In this document: positions 34,567-45,535 of the stretch, one piece after another
Numbering within the stretch: the stretch's first letter is position 1
Layout of the letters: each line of letters starts with the position of its first letter
NCBI GenBank assembly: GCA_933228675.1
Contig: OW121742.1
Coordinates: forward strand, 15,144,489-15,208,488
Reading direction: 5' to 3'
Origin: Stomorhina lunata
Taxonomy: Eukaryota; Arthropoda; Insecta; Diptera; Rhiniidae
Length of the DNA stretch: 64,000 nt
Notes under the pieces: generated by a model
The model's input: only the letters and a program-made list of their open reading frames with translations
Databases searched by the model: none
What the model was told of the DNA's origin: nothing
Position numbers and translations under genes: made by a program

Positions 34567-35600
34567 TTTTTTGGATGAAGATCATTTTTATCTTATTGGG
34601 TGCGTATTTGGGGCTCAGTAACTAATTACGAGTGACTGTTTGGTACGGCTTGTCGAGCGCAGGAATTATTAGCCCATATATTGTTGATAACCGATTTTTT
34701 GCCTGCTCTTCATGATATTGATGTCAAAAACCCATCTCATGCCACATGGCTCCTTAATTAGTCAAAATAGTAATATCAATTGCCCTTCAAGAAAAAAATT
34801 TGAGATTATCTATTTAACTGAACACTTAAGCGAAATTGAAAACGAGAATTAAGTTGACTCTGAAAAACCCATCATCTATTTAACTGAACACTTAAGCGAA
34901 ATTGAAAACGAGAATTAAGTTGACTCTGAAAAACCCATTAAAATCAACAGCATACCAATTTTTTTGGATGAAGATAATTTTTATCTTGTTGGGTGCGTAT
35001 TTGGGGCTCAGTAACTAATTACGAGTGACTGTTTGGTACGGCTTGTAGAGCGCAGGAATTATTGGCCCATATATTGTTGATAACAGATTTTTTGCCTGCT
35101 CTTCATGATATTGATGTCAAAAACCCATCTCATGCCACATGGCTCCTTAATTAGTCAAAATAGTAATATCAATTGCCCTTCAAGAAAAAAATTTGAGATT
35201 ATCTATTTAACTGAACACTTAAGCGAAATTGAAAACGAGAATTAAGTTGACTCTGAAAGACCCATCATCTTTTTAACTGAACACTTAAGCGAAATTGAAA
35301 ACGAGAATTAAGTTGACTCTGAAAAACCCATTATCTATTTAACTGAACACTTAAGCGAAATTGAAAACAAGAATTAAGTTGACTCTGAAAAACCCATTAA
35401 AATCAACAGCATACCAATTTTTTTGGATGAAGATCATTTTTATCTTGTTGGGTGCGTATTTGGGGCTCAGTAACTAATTACGAGTGACTGTTTGGTGCGG
35501 CTTGTAGAGCACAGGAATTATTGGCCCATATATTGTTGATAACAGATTTTTTGCCTGCTCTTCATGATATTGATGTGAACCACCCATTGCATGCCACTTG
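34567..35600 (+). repeat. Amplified mariner-like transposase segment with nested 66-bp repeats
   Basis: TTTTTTGGATGAAGATCATT begins units at 34567, 34961 and 35419, spaced 394 and 458 bp. Units 1 and 2 end in two and three copies respectively of a 66-bp repeat (ATCTATTTAACTGAACACTT onward; 34809-34939 and 35201-35398), which explains the spacing difference. The coding-derived part translates as DEDHFYLIG, later ITDFLPALHDIDV, matching the DEAHF and ITDFF.PEL.DID regions of mariner-like transposases. The QQDGATCHTA-type catalytic stretch has collapsed to PSHATW. Confidence 0.8.
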
Positions 35601-35840
35601 GCCGTTTAATTAGCCGAAATTGCCCGCCAAAAGGCTGCGCTTTGACACTTTTTGACTGTTTTCTGTGGGGCACTGTTAAGGACAATTGTTATGCCGACAA
35701 ACCAAAGACAACTGAGCATTTAAAAGCCAACATTCTTGATGCCATTGCCGATATACGATCCAATACACTGGAAAATTATCGAAAATTAGTCAGATCAAAT
35801 GAAAGATATCAGTCGAAAGGATTAAGACCAATTTTTTTTG
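35560..35840 (+). pseudogene. Mariner-like transposase, C-terminal relic
   Basis: The frame reads GRLISRNCPPKGCALTLFDC, then FLWGTVKDNCYADKPKTTEH and LKANILDAIADIRSNTLEN. Family members have GR.ISR..DVNWPPRSCDLTP, then FDYFLWG.VKD, then a helical tail of this kind. The D before LTP is replaced (CAL for CDL), and the tail loses similarity after about 35830. The open frame continues to 36073 but that part is not transposase-like. It continues the amplified upstream relic, so one element decayed while part of it was duplicated. Confidence 0.8.
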
Positions 35841-36112
35841 AGAAACAATCAAAAATTATCTCAAAAATATATCAAAAATCAATCAATTTAAAAACGATCG
35901 ATTCCATCACATACCGGAATATTCCATTTTTAACGGAATATTCCATTTTTAACTGGAACAATTGTACTTCACAACAAAAAAATAAATTTGACAAAATTTC
36001 AAACCGTTTTTTGTTTTTGCAATTTAAAATTTTGGTTGAAAACAAAATTGTTAATAGCAAAAAGTGTTCTTAAAAAAATGTATATTGATAAATTTGAATA
36101 TGGACAAATTTT

Positions 36113-36310
36113 TTTCAAAAGGTTTACATAAGTGTATAGCACTAGGATTCCCATTTATAACAATTGTTTATTAATGAAAACAAACCAAAAACTGTTTGTG
36201 GGGAAAACCTTTCCTCGACACGTTTCGATGGATGGTCAGGCCTATATCATCAGAAGGGGTTTCCCTTATCCTATAACTTATTTGCGAGACAAAGTAAATA
36301 CGAATTATAG
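36113..36310 (-). repeat. Hammerhead-carrying repeat, copy 1 (decayed)
   Basis: On the minus strand it shares the order of the 47.5-kb copy: AAGGGAAACCCCTT, CTGATGA, CCATCGAAACGTGTCGAGGA, AAGGTTTTCCCC, then AAATGGGAATCCTAGTGC. The catalytic boxes CTGATGA and GAAAC and the GTC are intact and the flanking stem I still pairs (CCTT/GAGG and GGGAAA/TTTTCCC). Stem II is disrupted (TATAGG against CCATC). It is therefore a relic. Confidence 0.7.
36200..36266 (-). ncRNA. Decayed hammerhead ribozyme motif
   Basis: Core boxes CTGATGA, GAAA and GTC are present in the right order, but stem II has lost pairing. It belongs to the repeat at 36113-36310 and is unlikely to self-cleave. Confidence 0.55.
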
Positions 36311-36915
36311 TGCCTATACAAAGATTATCCTCCGAAGAGAAACAAACGACATTTATATTTTCTATCAAACATTTTTTGAAACACATGTTTTCTATAAAAA
36401 ATTTATATAAGAAACATTTTTGATGAAAATTTTTATTGCAAATGAAAATTTAATTTCAGAGACAAAATAAATACGAATTATAAAGTCCATACAAATATAA
36501 AGAAAAGAATATCATCTGAACAGAAACACACAACATTTTTTGGTCTTGTATTTTATATCAAAAATTTTTTTATGAACAATCTTTTTTATCGAAAATTTAT
36601 ATAAGAAAAATTTTTAAGAAAAAGTTTTTTTTTAAATTTTGTATCGACATTTTTTTAAAAAAATCTAAAACAATTAAAAAAAAAAGCGAACAATTTTCCT
36701 TACAATTGTCTCTAATAAAAAAATTTTTATAAACAAATTTGGAACAAAAAGAATTTGGATTAAAATTTTATAAAATGATAATAATTTTATTGCGAATGAA
36801 AATTTAACTGGCGAAACAAAATAAGTACGAATTATAAAGTCTATACAAATATCAACATAAAGCCAAGATTGTCCTCTGAACTGAAACAAACAACATTTTT
36901 CAGTTCAATTTTTTT
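36287..36915 (-). repeat. Direct repeats linked to the hammerhead repeat
   Basis: ACAAAATAAATACGAATTAT-type segments, each followed by CCTCTGAACAGAAACAAACA-like sequence, occur at 36287, 36461 and 36811, with spacings of about 174 and 350. A further copy lies at 55828-55920. The first is contiguous with the hammerhead segment, and the same flank (TAATTCGTATTTATTCTGTT) precedes the 53.5-kb copy. This suggests tandem termini of one element. Confidence 0.6.
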
Positions 36916-37261
36916 ATTAATTTTTTTTTATAGACAAATTTTCTATAAAAAATGTATATAGCGACAAATGTTCTTAGAAAAATTTTTAAGAGCAAATTTT
37001 CAAAAATTGTTTCCAAAAACATTTATTACGAAATTTAATAAAGGGAACAATTTTCTAAAAAAAATTCCCCTAACAAAAGAATTTTGTAAAAAATTTTGGA
37101 GCAAACGAATTTTAGATAAAAAATTTCTATACATTTTTAACGTAAATGAAAATTTTTCTATAAACGATATTTTGAGTTCTAAAATAATGTAATTTTTTTC
37201 CATAATGGCATAATACCAGATAGAATCAGGCACTTTATGTAGTCTTAATAGGTACCTTATA
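36916..37261. other. AT-rich noncoding DNA
   Basis: Degenerate TTTTTCTATAAAAAATTT-type sequence related to the 30-bp satellite core but without a regular period. Two small antiparallel frames have no domain. Confidence 0.45.
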
Positions 37262-38849
37262 AGGTACTCCGTTATATAAATTTCAGTGTTAATTATTCCT
37301 GATATAGTTTTCTCAACCCTCAGGTATTTCTTATTTTATAGGAAAAAGTTTAAAGGGAAACATTTTTATACCCTTCACCACCATAGGTGGAAAAGGTATT
37401 ATAAGTTTGTGCTGGTGTATGTAACGCATAGAAATATTTGTCTTAGACCCATCTTTTTGTATACCAATAGGCTTAGAATCACTTTCTGAGCCGATTTAGC
37501 GATGTCCGTCCGTCCGTCTGTCTGGCTGGCTGGACCCCCATGTAAACCTTGTAATCAAACTACAGGTCGCAATTTTAAAGATAATTTGATGAAATTTGGC
37601 ACAGATCATTTTTTTTGATAATGGGACCGTGGTTATTGAAATTCGTCAAAATCGGTCTATTATTTGTGGTACCTCCCATAGGTCCCACTTCCCGGAATTG
37701 ATATATTGGCCACAAAAATATTTTTTAATGAAATTTATGACAAATATTGTTTATGTCAGCTTAAATCACTGTAACAAATTTTGTTGAAATCGGTCCACTT
37801 TTGACCATAGCTCCCATACAAACTCTTTTCTCAAAACGCACTAAATGAGACAAAATTCACTAAAACGCTCGTAAATCCGAAGTAAATGCGAATTTATTTT
37901 TTGCAAACATAACATTTGTAACAACTGTAATGAATTTGCCAAATTTCGAGATAATCGGTCCACATTTGACCTAGCTCTCATATAAGTCCGAATGGCTGAA
38001 ACAGCTTAAATGTATAAGTTTTGAGAATATGTTTGTATGATGGCAAAATTTAGCAAATATTTGTCTTTATACAGGAAAAAGAACACCTTTGACCTATAGC
38101 ACTTTCTTACTTGTTTATTCAAAATTTTTATAGCGAAAACTTTTTATAGAATATAGCAAAAAATTCCAAGTTCAAAATTTTCTATAAATTTTCTATACTT
38201 TTTTTTTTTGAGTCCTAAGTCTCGTCAGAGTTTTTGAATAATTAAATATTTTTCATAGTAAAATGATACCGAATCGTGTCAGAACTATGTCTCGGAAACG
38301 GTGAAAGCCCTTTTTGTAGGTACTCCGTTATATAAATTTCTGTGTTTATCGTACTCTGTTATATGAATTTCTGTGTTTATCGTACCTGATGAAGGTTTTT
38401 GTTTCAATGCTCAGTTCTTCTTTATTTTATATTGAAAAATTTTCTATACAAATTTTTTAGATCGAAAACTTTTTATCAAAAATTAAATAAAAAATTATTG
38501 TAAGTTGTCTATATATTTTTAGCGCTATTAAAAGCGCTCTTGACGGTTTGGAACTCGCAGATAAACTTTATTTCTGTGTTCCAAACGTCGCCGAGTTTTT
38601 AAATATTTAATTATTTTTTTTCTATGTTGTGCCATCTCTGAATGGAAAAAGCTGTTTTTGTAAGCACTCCGTTATATAAATTTCAGTGTTTATCCTAACA
38701 GATGCTAAGATTAAACGTCAGATTTTTAAATAATTATTTTTTTCATTGGTGGCCAAATCGAGTCAAAAATATGTACACACCCTGTGTTATCATGTCGTTT
38801 TTGGTAGGCACTCTGTTATATAAATTTCTGAGTTTACCGTACCCGTTTT
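37262..38849 (+). repeat. Cluster of CCGTTATATAAATTTC repeats
   Basis: TACTCCGTTATATAAATTTC or close variants followed by TGTGTTTATCGTACC occur at about 37265, 38321, 38352, 38665 and 38808. A diverged one lies at 55462. They are often preceded by a GAAAAAGC.GTTTTTGTA-type segment. The cluster was split by the family 1 insertion at 37367-38114. Likely remnants of an old tandem or terminal repeat; no coding capacity. Confidence 0.65.
37367..38114 (-). mobile_element. Interspersed element family 1, copy 3
   Basis: Complete reverse-oriented copy. It begins TATACCCTTCACCACCATAG and ends CCTATAGCACTTTCTTACTT. The GTCCGTCCGTCTGTCTGGCT stretch is the reverse of the GACGGACGGAC module. The terminal hairpin arm CGACC...GGTCG is deleted near 38092. 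Confidence 0.85.
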
Positions 38850-40465
38850 TATACCCACCATCAAAAAGAATGGGGGGTATATTGAGATTGTCATTCCGTT
38901 TGTAATTTCCTTAATATTGGCTCAAAAATCAAAAACGATATATATTCTGAATACTTATGAAATTCTAAGACGATTGAGCTTCGTCTGTCTGTCTGTTGAA
39001 ATCACGATAACGCCCAAACGAAAGAAGCTATCTCACTGAAACTTAGCAAAACATTCTTCATCTCTGAGAAGATTTTGGTATTGAAATTGGGCAAAATCGG
39101 TTAACATTTGACCATAGCTCCCGTATAACCTCGCCTAAGATAATCGCTTATTTGCTAATAAATAACAAACTATAATAACTATGATGATAAAATTTGGTAT
39201 ATAGAAGTTATGCATAAGCTCTAGGCAGCATGTAAAATTTCATCAATCGGTTCACATTTAGTCATAGCTCCCATACAAAAAACTTACGGAAACATCCAAA
39301 ATTTCACCTAAAATACACTTAAATGCCAATAAATCTAAAACATTAACAGATACAACCACTAAATTTAGCACGAGGAGGTCTTATGTGAATGCCAGCCAGT
39401 TTTGTTACAATCGGTCACCATTTGACCATAGCTCCCATATAAAAAACTTACGGAAACACAAAAATACAAAAAGAAAAGGGGGTTTATGTCCGTCTGTCCG
39501 TCAGATAAAAGCACGATAGCGCCTTAACGAAAAGAGCTAGAGGGACAAAATTTCACAAAGGTATTTTGGATGTCTTGAAAAAGATGTGTGTTGAAAATGG
39601 ACAAAATCGGTTTCAAATTAGTTAGAGCTCCCATATAACCCCGCCCCGGGAAACATTAATGCTTATAAATTGAATAAAATTGTAATAGCTATGACGATTA
39701 TATTTAAAACAGGGAAGTTTTATGCAATTTTTGATCAAATTTTATAGGAATCAGTTCATATTTGACTTTAGCTTTCATATAAAAGACACTCACGGAAACC
39801 AAAAATTTTAGCAAAGGCCAGTTAAAAGCTATAAAATTTGAAACTATGATAGCTATGGCCACTAAATTTTGCAAAAATAAGCTCTATATATATATACCAG
39901 CCAATGTGTATTTTGTAACAATCGGTCAACATTTGGCTATAATTCTTATATATATAACATCCCCTTTTTATATCTGCAATCAAAAAGATTTGGAGGTACA
40001 TTCATTATATTAAGATTGCACCTATGAAATTAGATAGGCATCAATCAGTGTTCAGCCCAGACTTCATATATGATGAATGCATTAGGATCTCCTATCGAAA
40101 TATATGGACCTGCCGTATTACTATTAACGTGTTTAGCCTAACTACATATTAATCACAACGAAAAGTATTTAACAACTTATTAGTGTAAAACTATACCCGG
40201 TTATGAGACCGAATTTTGATCAAATTAAATACTGGGGAAACCACTAAAATATTTTTAAATGTCGAACTATAAAGCTACGACAACCGAATTTAGTCCAAAG
40301 GTTTTACCAACAATACCAATTAGCTTAGCGATTTTTGTAGTTTTGGTCCAGATTTTGAATTAGCTGCACCCTTGTAGATATATGAGATATGTTTCTAAAT
40401 TTAACATAACTTGATAGTGGGTATATAAGATTCGGCACAGCCGAATATAACACTATTACTTGTTT
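38850..40465 (-). mobile_element. Interspersed element family 2, long copy
   Basis: The ends are TATACCCACCATCAAAAAGA and GTGGGTATATAAGATTCGGC, then ACAGCCGAATATAACACTAT and TACTTG. It has inverted TATACCCAC ends plus a terminal hairpin TTCGGCACAGCCGAA. The interior repeats modules: CCGTCTGTCCGTC with a nearby CACGATAGCGCC (38970 and 39485), and ACCATAGCTCCCATAnAAAA several times. It shares the hairpin-then-TATACCC design and the TGACCATAGCTCCCAT module with family 1, so the two are related. Noncoding. Confidence 0.8.
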
Positions 40466-41985
40466 TTTTGTTTAATTAATATTTTTTTATTACAACCGAT
40501 AGGGCCATAGTAAATTCGTAAGCAAGTCGCTACTGAAATTTGTTTAAATCGCTCTATTTTCTAGGGACTTCTAAAACTAACTTAATTTTTTATATAAAAA
40601 TCACTTCATTTTTACTGTCTTTCTATACCACGATTTTTTCCTAAGAAATATTTACATTTGCTAATTAACTGACAACGTCAGCATAACTTAAAGTCAATCT
40701 AAGTTTTGATTTTCTTTAATTAAACAATCACAAGAATTTTCTTTATTTCTTTCATTATTTAATTACTTCATTATTTAACAATTCTTTCTTTTGGGTTGAT
40801 TCTGAATTCAACCCCCTACAACAATCTAGAATCTAGTCATTTGGCTCTTGATTAATTTAAATACTAAATACAGGCATTTTTCCTTTTTTTTTGCTAAGTT
40901 TTCCATCACAAAAATGTCTGTATTTGTTTCTGGCTGTAGACGTTTTTAGTTGTATGTTGTCGGTTGTTATCGCTATTGTTTGCTCTTAATGTTGTTGCCG
41001 TGTCGCTGATGCATTTTGCTGTTGCTACTGTTGTTGTTGTTGTTGGTAGTAATTGACAAATGTCAAGTAAATAATTACGACTCAATTAGTGCAATGTCTA
41101 CAATAAACATAAAGTTGCTATCAACTAACTAATGCAACGTCAACGACGATATTGCTGGCTCTGGCAATAGCAACAGCAACAAATCAGTAATTACTCAAAA
41201 CTTAAAAAAAAAACAAATCTGACAAAATAATCGGCTTAAAGCTAAATGAAGCTGCTCCTGCTGCTGCTACTGCATTTTTTGCACTAAATACTTAGAAAAT
41301 CAACACAGTAGCAAATTGCATAAAACTAAAAAGAATAAATAAAGACATACAGAAAAAAAAGAACGAATTGAGACAGAAATAAATTAATCACAGCAAATCA
41401 ATTTAAATATTGGCAAAGTAACAGCAACAAAAAGTAGCAAAAAAAAAACACTCAAAGGAAAGAAACATTAAACTGCATTAAAATGCAAACGTCAATTTCT
41501 AAATGACATTTCGAGCAGAAAGTCGGATAAACTAACAGAATGACTGATGGACAAACAGATTGGCAGATGGACAGACATAGTAATAGACATACAGAATTAT
41601 CTTTCGTTTTTAAGCTTAATCAATGCTCTTTATTCCCTGAAGACAGAAAATGTTAGAAATATTACAAAATAATTTAGAATATGTATCTTAGGCGAAATAA
41701 TCTAAGCAAAGACTCTATAATATAAAGATGTTGCACTTCCATACATTGGATTGACGTATGATCCCTTCAATAAGTAACATAAAAAATAGAGTATACCGCT
41801 TTCACTCTAGTTCGGAAACAACTAATGGATACGATTATCCAATGAGAGAAAGCTAAGGCACACACACGTGCTTATGAAATGTATGTGCGCTTATGTGTTT
41901 ATTAAGTAAGTTCTGCATATTACTTCTACGTGATTTTAAAAACACATTCATTTTCTAAGTAGAATTATTCAAAGTTCGCAAAGGT
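40466..41985. other. Unique noncoding DNA with CAG/TTG tracts
   Basis: No gene. It contains TTGTTGTTGTTGTTGG near 41030, CTGCTCCTGCTGCTGCTAC near 41253, and GGACAGACATAG-type sequence near 41570. 40900-41550 is non-repetitive and could include host regulatory sequence; there is no direct evidence. Confidence 0.45.
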
Positions 41986-44802
41986 ATCAAAAAATTTTTT
42001 ATAGAAACTTTTTTTATCAAAAATTTTTCTCTAGAAACTTTTTTTATCAAAAATTTTTTAAAGAAAATTTTTTTTATCAAAAATTTTTCGATCGAAATTT
42101 TTTTTTTCAAAAACTTTTCTATAGAAATTTTTTTAACTTAATATTAGTGATTTTTCGACCTTTTTGTTTTATTAAATAAAAGACTTGTCGAGCTTGAGGT
42201 CAGTTTTTAGTTATAAATTATTTATTATTATCGATATTTCAATATCCAACGGATATCATTTTCAAGAAATGACTTGTCGAGCTTGAGGTCAGTTTTTAGT
42301 TATAAATTATTTATTATTATCGATATCCGTGGATATTGAAATATCGATAATAATAAATAATTTATAACTAAAAACTGACCTCAAGCTCGACAAGTCTTTT
42401 ATTTAAATTTTTTTAACAAAAATTTTTCTATAGAATTTTTTGTTTTCAAAATTTTTTTTTATAGAAAATTTTTGTTTATCAAAAATTCTTCTATAGAAAT
42501 TTTTTTTTATCAAAAATTTTTCTATAGAAATTTTTTTTATCAAAAATTTTTCTATAGAAAATTTTTTTTATCAAAAACTTTTCTATAGAACATTTTTTTT
42601 TTATCAAAAATTCTTCTATTGAAATTTTTTTTATCAAAAATTTTTCTATAGAATATTTTTTGTATCAAAAATTTTTCTATAGAAATTTTTTTTTTCAAAA
42701 ATTTTTCTAAAGGAAATTTTTTATATCAAAAATTTTTCTAGAGAAATTTTTTTTATCAAAATTTTTTCATCAAAAATTTTCTATAGAAATTTCTTTTATC
42801 AAAAATTTTTTTTTGCAAATATTTTTTATCAAAAAATTTTCTGTATAAAATTTTTTTATCAAAAGTTTTTCTGTAGAAAATTTTTTTATCAAAAATATTT
42901 CTGTAGAAAATTTTTTGATAAATTTTTTTATAGAAAAATTTTTCTATAGAAATTTTTTTTATCAAAAATTTTTCTATAGAAATATTTTTCATCAAATATT
43001 TTCATGTAGAAAATTTTTTTATCAAAACTTTTTCTATATAAAATTTATTTTATCAAAACTTTGTCCACAGAATTTTTTTTAATTAAAAATTTTTCTATAA
43101 AAAATTTTTTTTTATCAAAAATGTTTCTATAGGAATTTTTTTTTATCAAAAATTTTCTATTAAAAATTTTTCTATAGAAAATTTTTTTATCAAAAAATGT
43201 TTATAGAATTTTTTTTATCAAAAATTTTTCTATAGAAAATTTTTTATCAAAAATTTTTCTATAATTTTCTATTTTATAGAAAATTTTTTTTTATCAAAAA
43301 TTTTTTTATAGAACATCTTTTTTATCAAATCTTTTCTAGACATAATATTTCTTATCAAAAATTTTTCTATAGAAAATTTTTTTATGAAAAACTTTTCCAT
43401 AGAAATTTTTTTTATCAAAATTTTTCTGTAGAAAATGTTTTTAATCAAAAATTTTTCTATAGAAAATTTTTTTATCAAAAATTATTAGATAGATTTTTTT
43501 TTATCAAAAATTGTTCTGCAGAAAATTTTTTTTAGCTAAAATTTTTCTATTGAATATTTTTTCTATCAACAATTTTTCTATACAAAATTTTTTTTCCCAA
43601 AAATTTTTTTTATCAAAAATTTTTCTATAGAAAATTTTTTTTTCAAAAATGTTTCCATAGAAATTTTTTTTATCAAACATTTTTTATAGAATTTTTTTAT
43701 TAAAAATTTTTCGGCGGAAAATTTTTTTATCAAAAACTTTTAGATGGAAAATTTTTTTATCAAAAATTTTTCGATATAAAATTTTTTATCAAAAATTTTT
43801 CTATAGAAGATTTTTATTTCTCAAAAATTATTCTATAAATAATTTTGTTTATCAAAAATTTTTCTATAGGAAATTTTGTTTATCAAAAATTTTTCTAAAG
43901 AAAATTTTTTTATCAAAAATTTTTTTTATCAAAAATTTTTCTATAGAAAATTAAAAAAAAAATTGTATCAAATATTTTTCTATAGATTTTTTTTATCAAA
44001 AATTTTTCTACAGAAAATTTTTTTATGAAAAATTGTTCTATAGAAAATCTTTTTATCAAAAATTTTTCTATAGAAAATTTTTTTATCAAAAATTTTTCTA
44101 TAGAAAATTTTTTTATCAAAAATTTTTCTATAGAAAATTTTTTTATCAAAAATTTTTCCATAGAAAATTTTTTTATCAAAAATTTTTCTATAGAAAATTT
44201 TTTTATCAAAAATTTTTCTATAGAAAATTTTTTTATCAAAAATTTTTCTATAGAAAATTTTTTTATCAAAAATTTTTCTATAGAAAATTTTTTTATCAAA
44301 AATTTTTCTATAGAAAATTTTTTATCAAAAATTTTTCTATAGAAATTTTTTTTATAAAAAAATTTTCTGTGGAAACCTTTTTTATCAAAAATTTTTCTGT
44401 GGAAAATTTTTTTTATCAAAAATTTTCTTATAGAAATTTTTTTATAAAAATTTTTTTATCAAAAATTTTTGGATAGAAATTTTTTCATCAAATATTTTTC
44501 TATAAATTTTTTTTTTGTCAAAAATTTTTCTGTAGAAAATTTCTTTTATCAAAAATTTTTCTATAAATTTTTTTTTTAACAAAAATTTAACAGAAATTTT
44601 TTTATCAAAAACTTTTCTATAGAAAAATTTTTTAACAAAAATTATTGTATAGAAAATTTTTTATCAAGCATTTTTCCTATAGAAAATTTCAAACATTTTT
44701 CTATAGAATTTTTTTTTCTATAGAAAATTTTTATTTCTCAAAAATTTTTCTATAAAAAATTTTGTTTATAAAAATTTTTCTATAGAAAATTTTTCATTTT
44801 AA
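41986..44802 (+). repeat. Large 30-bp satellite array
   Basis: About 85-90 units of TTTTTATCAAAAATTTTTCT then ATAGAAAATT. Most are diverged, but 44040-44330 holds about ten near-identical units. This produces long repeat-encoded frames on both strands (KKFSIEKFLI and NFSIENFFIK), which are artefacts. It is interrupted at 42172-42406 by a palindromic insertion. Confidence 0.96.
42172..42406. mobile_element. Foldback-like insertion, 77-bp perfect inverted arms
   Basis: The arm 42172-42248 (TTAAATAAAAGACTTGTCGA onward) and the arm 42330-42406 are exact reverse complements over 77 bp by eye. The 81-bp spacer holds a third, direct copy of most of the arm (42270-42324). It sits inside satellite DNA. 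Read on the minus strand, TTGAAAATGATATCCGTTGG then ATATTGAAATATCG vaguely resembles a decayed hammerhead layout; that reading is speculative. Confidence 0.85.
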
Positions 44803-44890
44803 TACTCATTTTCACGAGTTTCATTAATGATCGTGATATTTACGAAAATTAAAAAAGTCTTCGGCTTCTGGTGGTATGGGTTGCCTACTC
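44798..44890 (+). repeat. Interspersed repeat shared with 2722-2815
   Basis: TTAATGATCGTGATATTTAC followed by TCGGCTTCTGGTGGTATGGG, as at 2.7 kb. It begins right at the end of the 30-bp array. Confidence 0.7.
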
Positions 44891-44938
44891 CTTATACTCC
44901 TTATACGTTTTTAATGTAAGTACTTATATGGATTTGGA

Positions 44939-44985
44939 ATGGTAATTTAAACATAATGGCCCAGGTTGAAATCCTAATACGATCA
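44939..44985 (+). repeat. tRNA-like B-box repeat, copy 2
   Basis: GGTAATTTAAACATAATGG then CCCAGGTTGAAATCCTAA, matching 17061-17112. The B-box has one substitution from GGTTCAAATCC. Confidence 0.5.
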
Positions 44986-45254
44986 GGCTATGCCTATATA
45001 ATTCGTCGTTGGGAATAGAACATAATATTATGGGTTTATATAAAAGTGCTCACAATACTAGTAGTGTCTTATGACGAAATTAGCCATTAAATTAATATTG
45101 TGAAGTAATCAAAGCAAATGATACAAAATTGCAAATGATGGAAAAGTGCGAAAATCAATAAAAATGACGTCCACAATCGTCCCAAATCTGTTCAATAGAC
45201 AAATGTACATAACGAATTTTTAAGGTCGAGCTGGACCAAATAAGGTGATCGTTC

Positions 45255-45535
45255 CAACTGTGATTATACCTTAAGTTGTTGCCATAAGTAGTTTATAAGG
45301 GAGCTATGATCAAAAATGAACCGATTTTGTTGTCCTTCCTTTTGATGGCCCTATCGTGTTTCCAAAAGACGGGTGGATAGACAATCATACCCAATCAACT
45401 TAGATTTTCATAGATTGCAGGATATATGTATGTATGTATATCTTTTTAGTTTTAAGGCCAATATTGGGGGAATAACAAATGGAATGACTATTTCAATATC
45501 CCCCCCCATTTTTTTTTTTAATAGTGAGTATAAAA
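45255..45535 (+). mobile_element. Family 2 fragment
   Basis: GGGAGCTATGATCAAAAATG and a gapped right end, CAATATCCCCCCCATTTTTT then AATAGTGAGTATAAAA, correspond to the reverse complement of the 38850 end. It is 5'-truncated and diverged. The preceding 44986-45254 shows nothing recognisable. Confidence 0.6.

Noticed and set aside
35836..36073. Continuation of the 160-codon transposase frame
   Set aside because: After about 35835 the residues lose all similarity to mariner-like transposases and become AT-driven; the open frame is fortuitous.
38370..38420. CCTGATGAAGG as another hammerhead core
   Set aside because: No GAAA box or pairing stems in the correct positions.
43913..44476. Long open frames of 147-168 codons on both strands with regular KKFSIEKFLI or NFSIENFFIK repeats
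   Set aside because: They are translations of near-identical 30-bp units. A 30-bp period keeps frame, so stops are absent on both strands. There is no start context or unique sequence.
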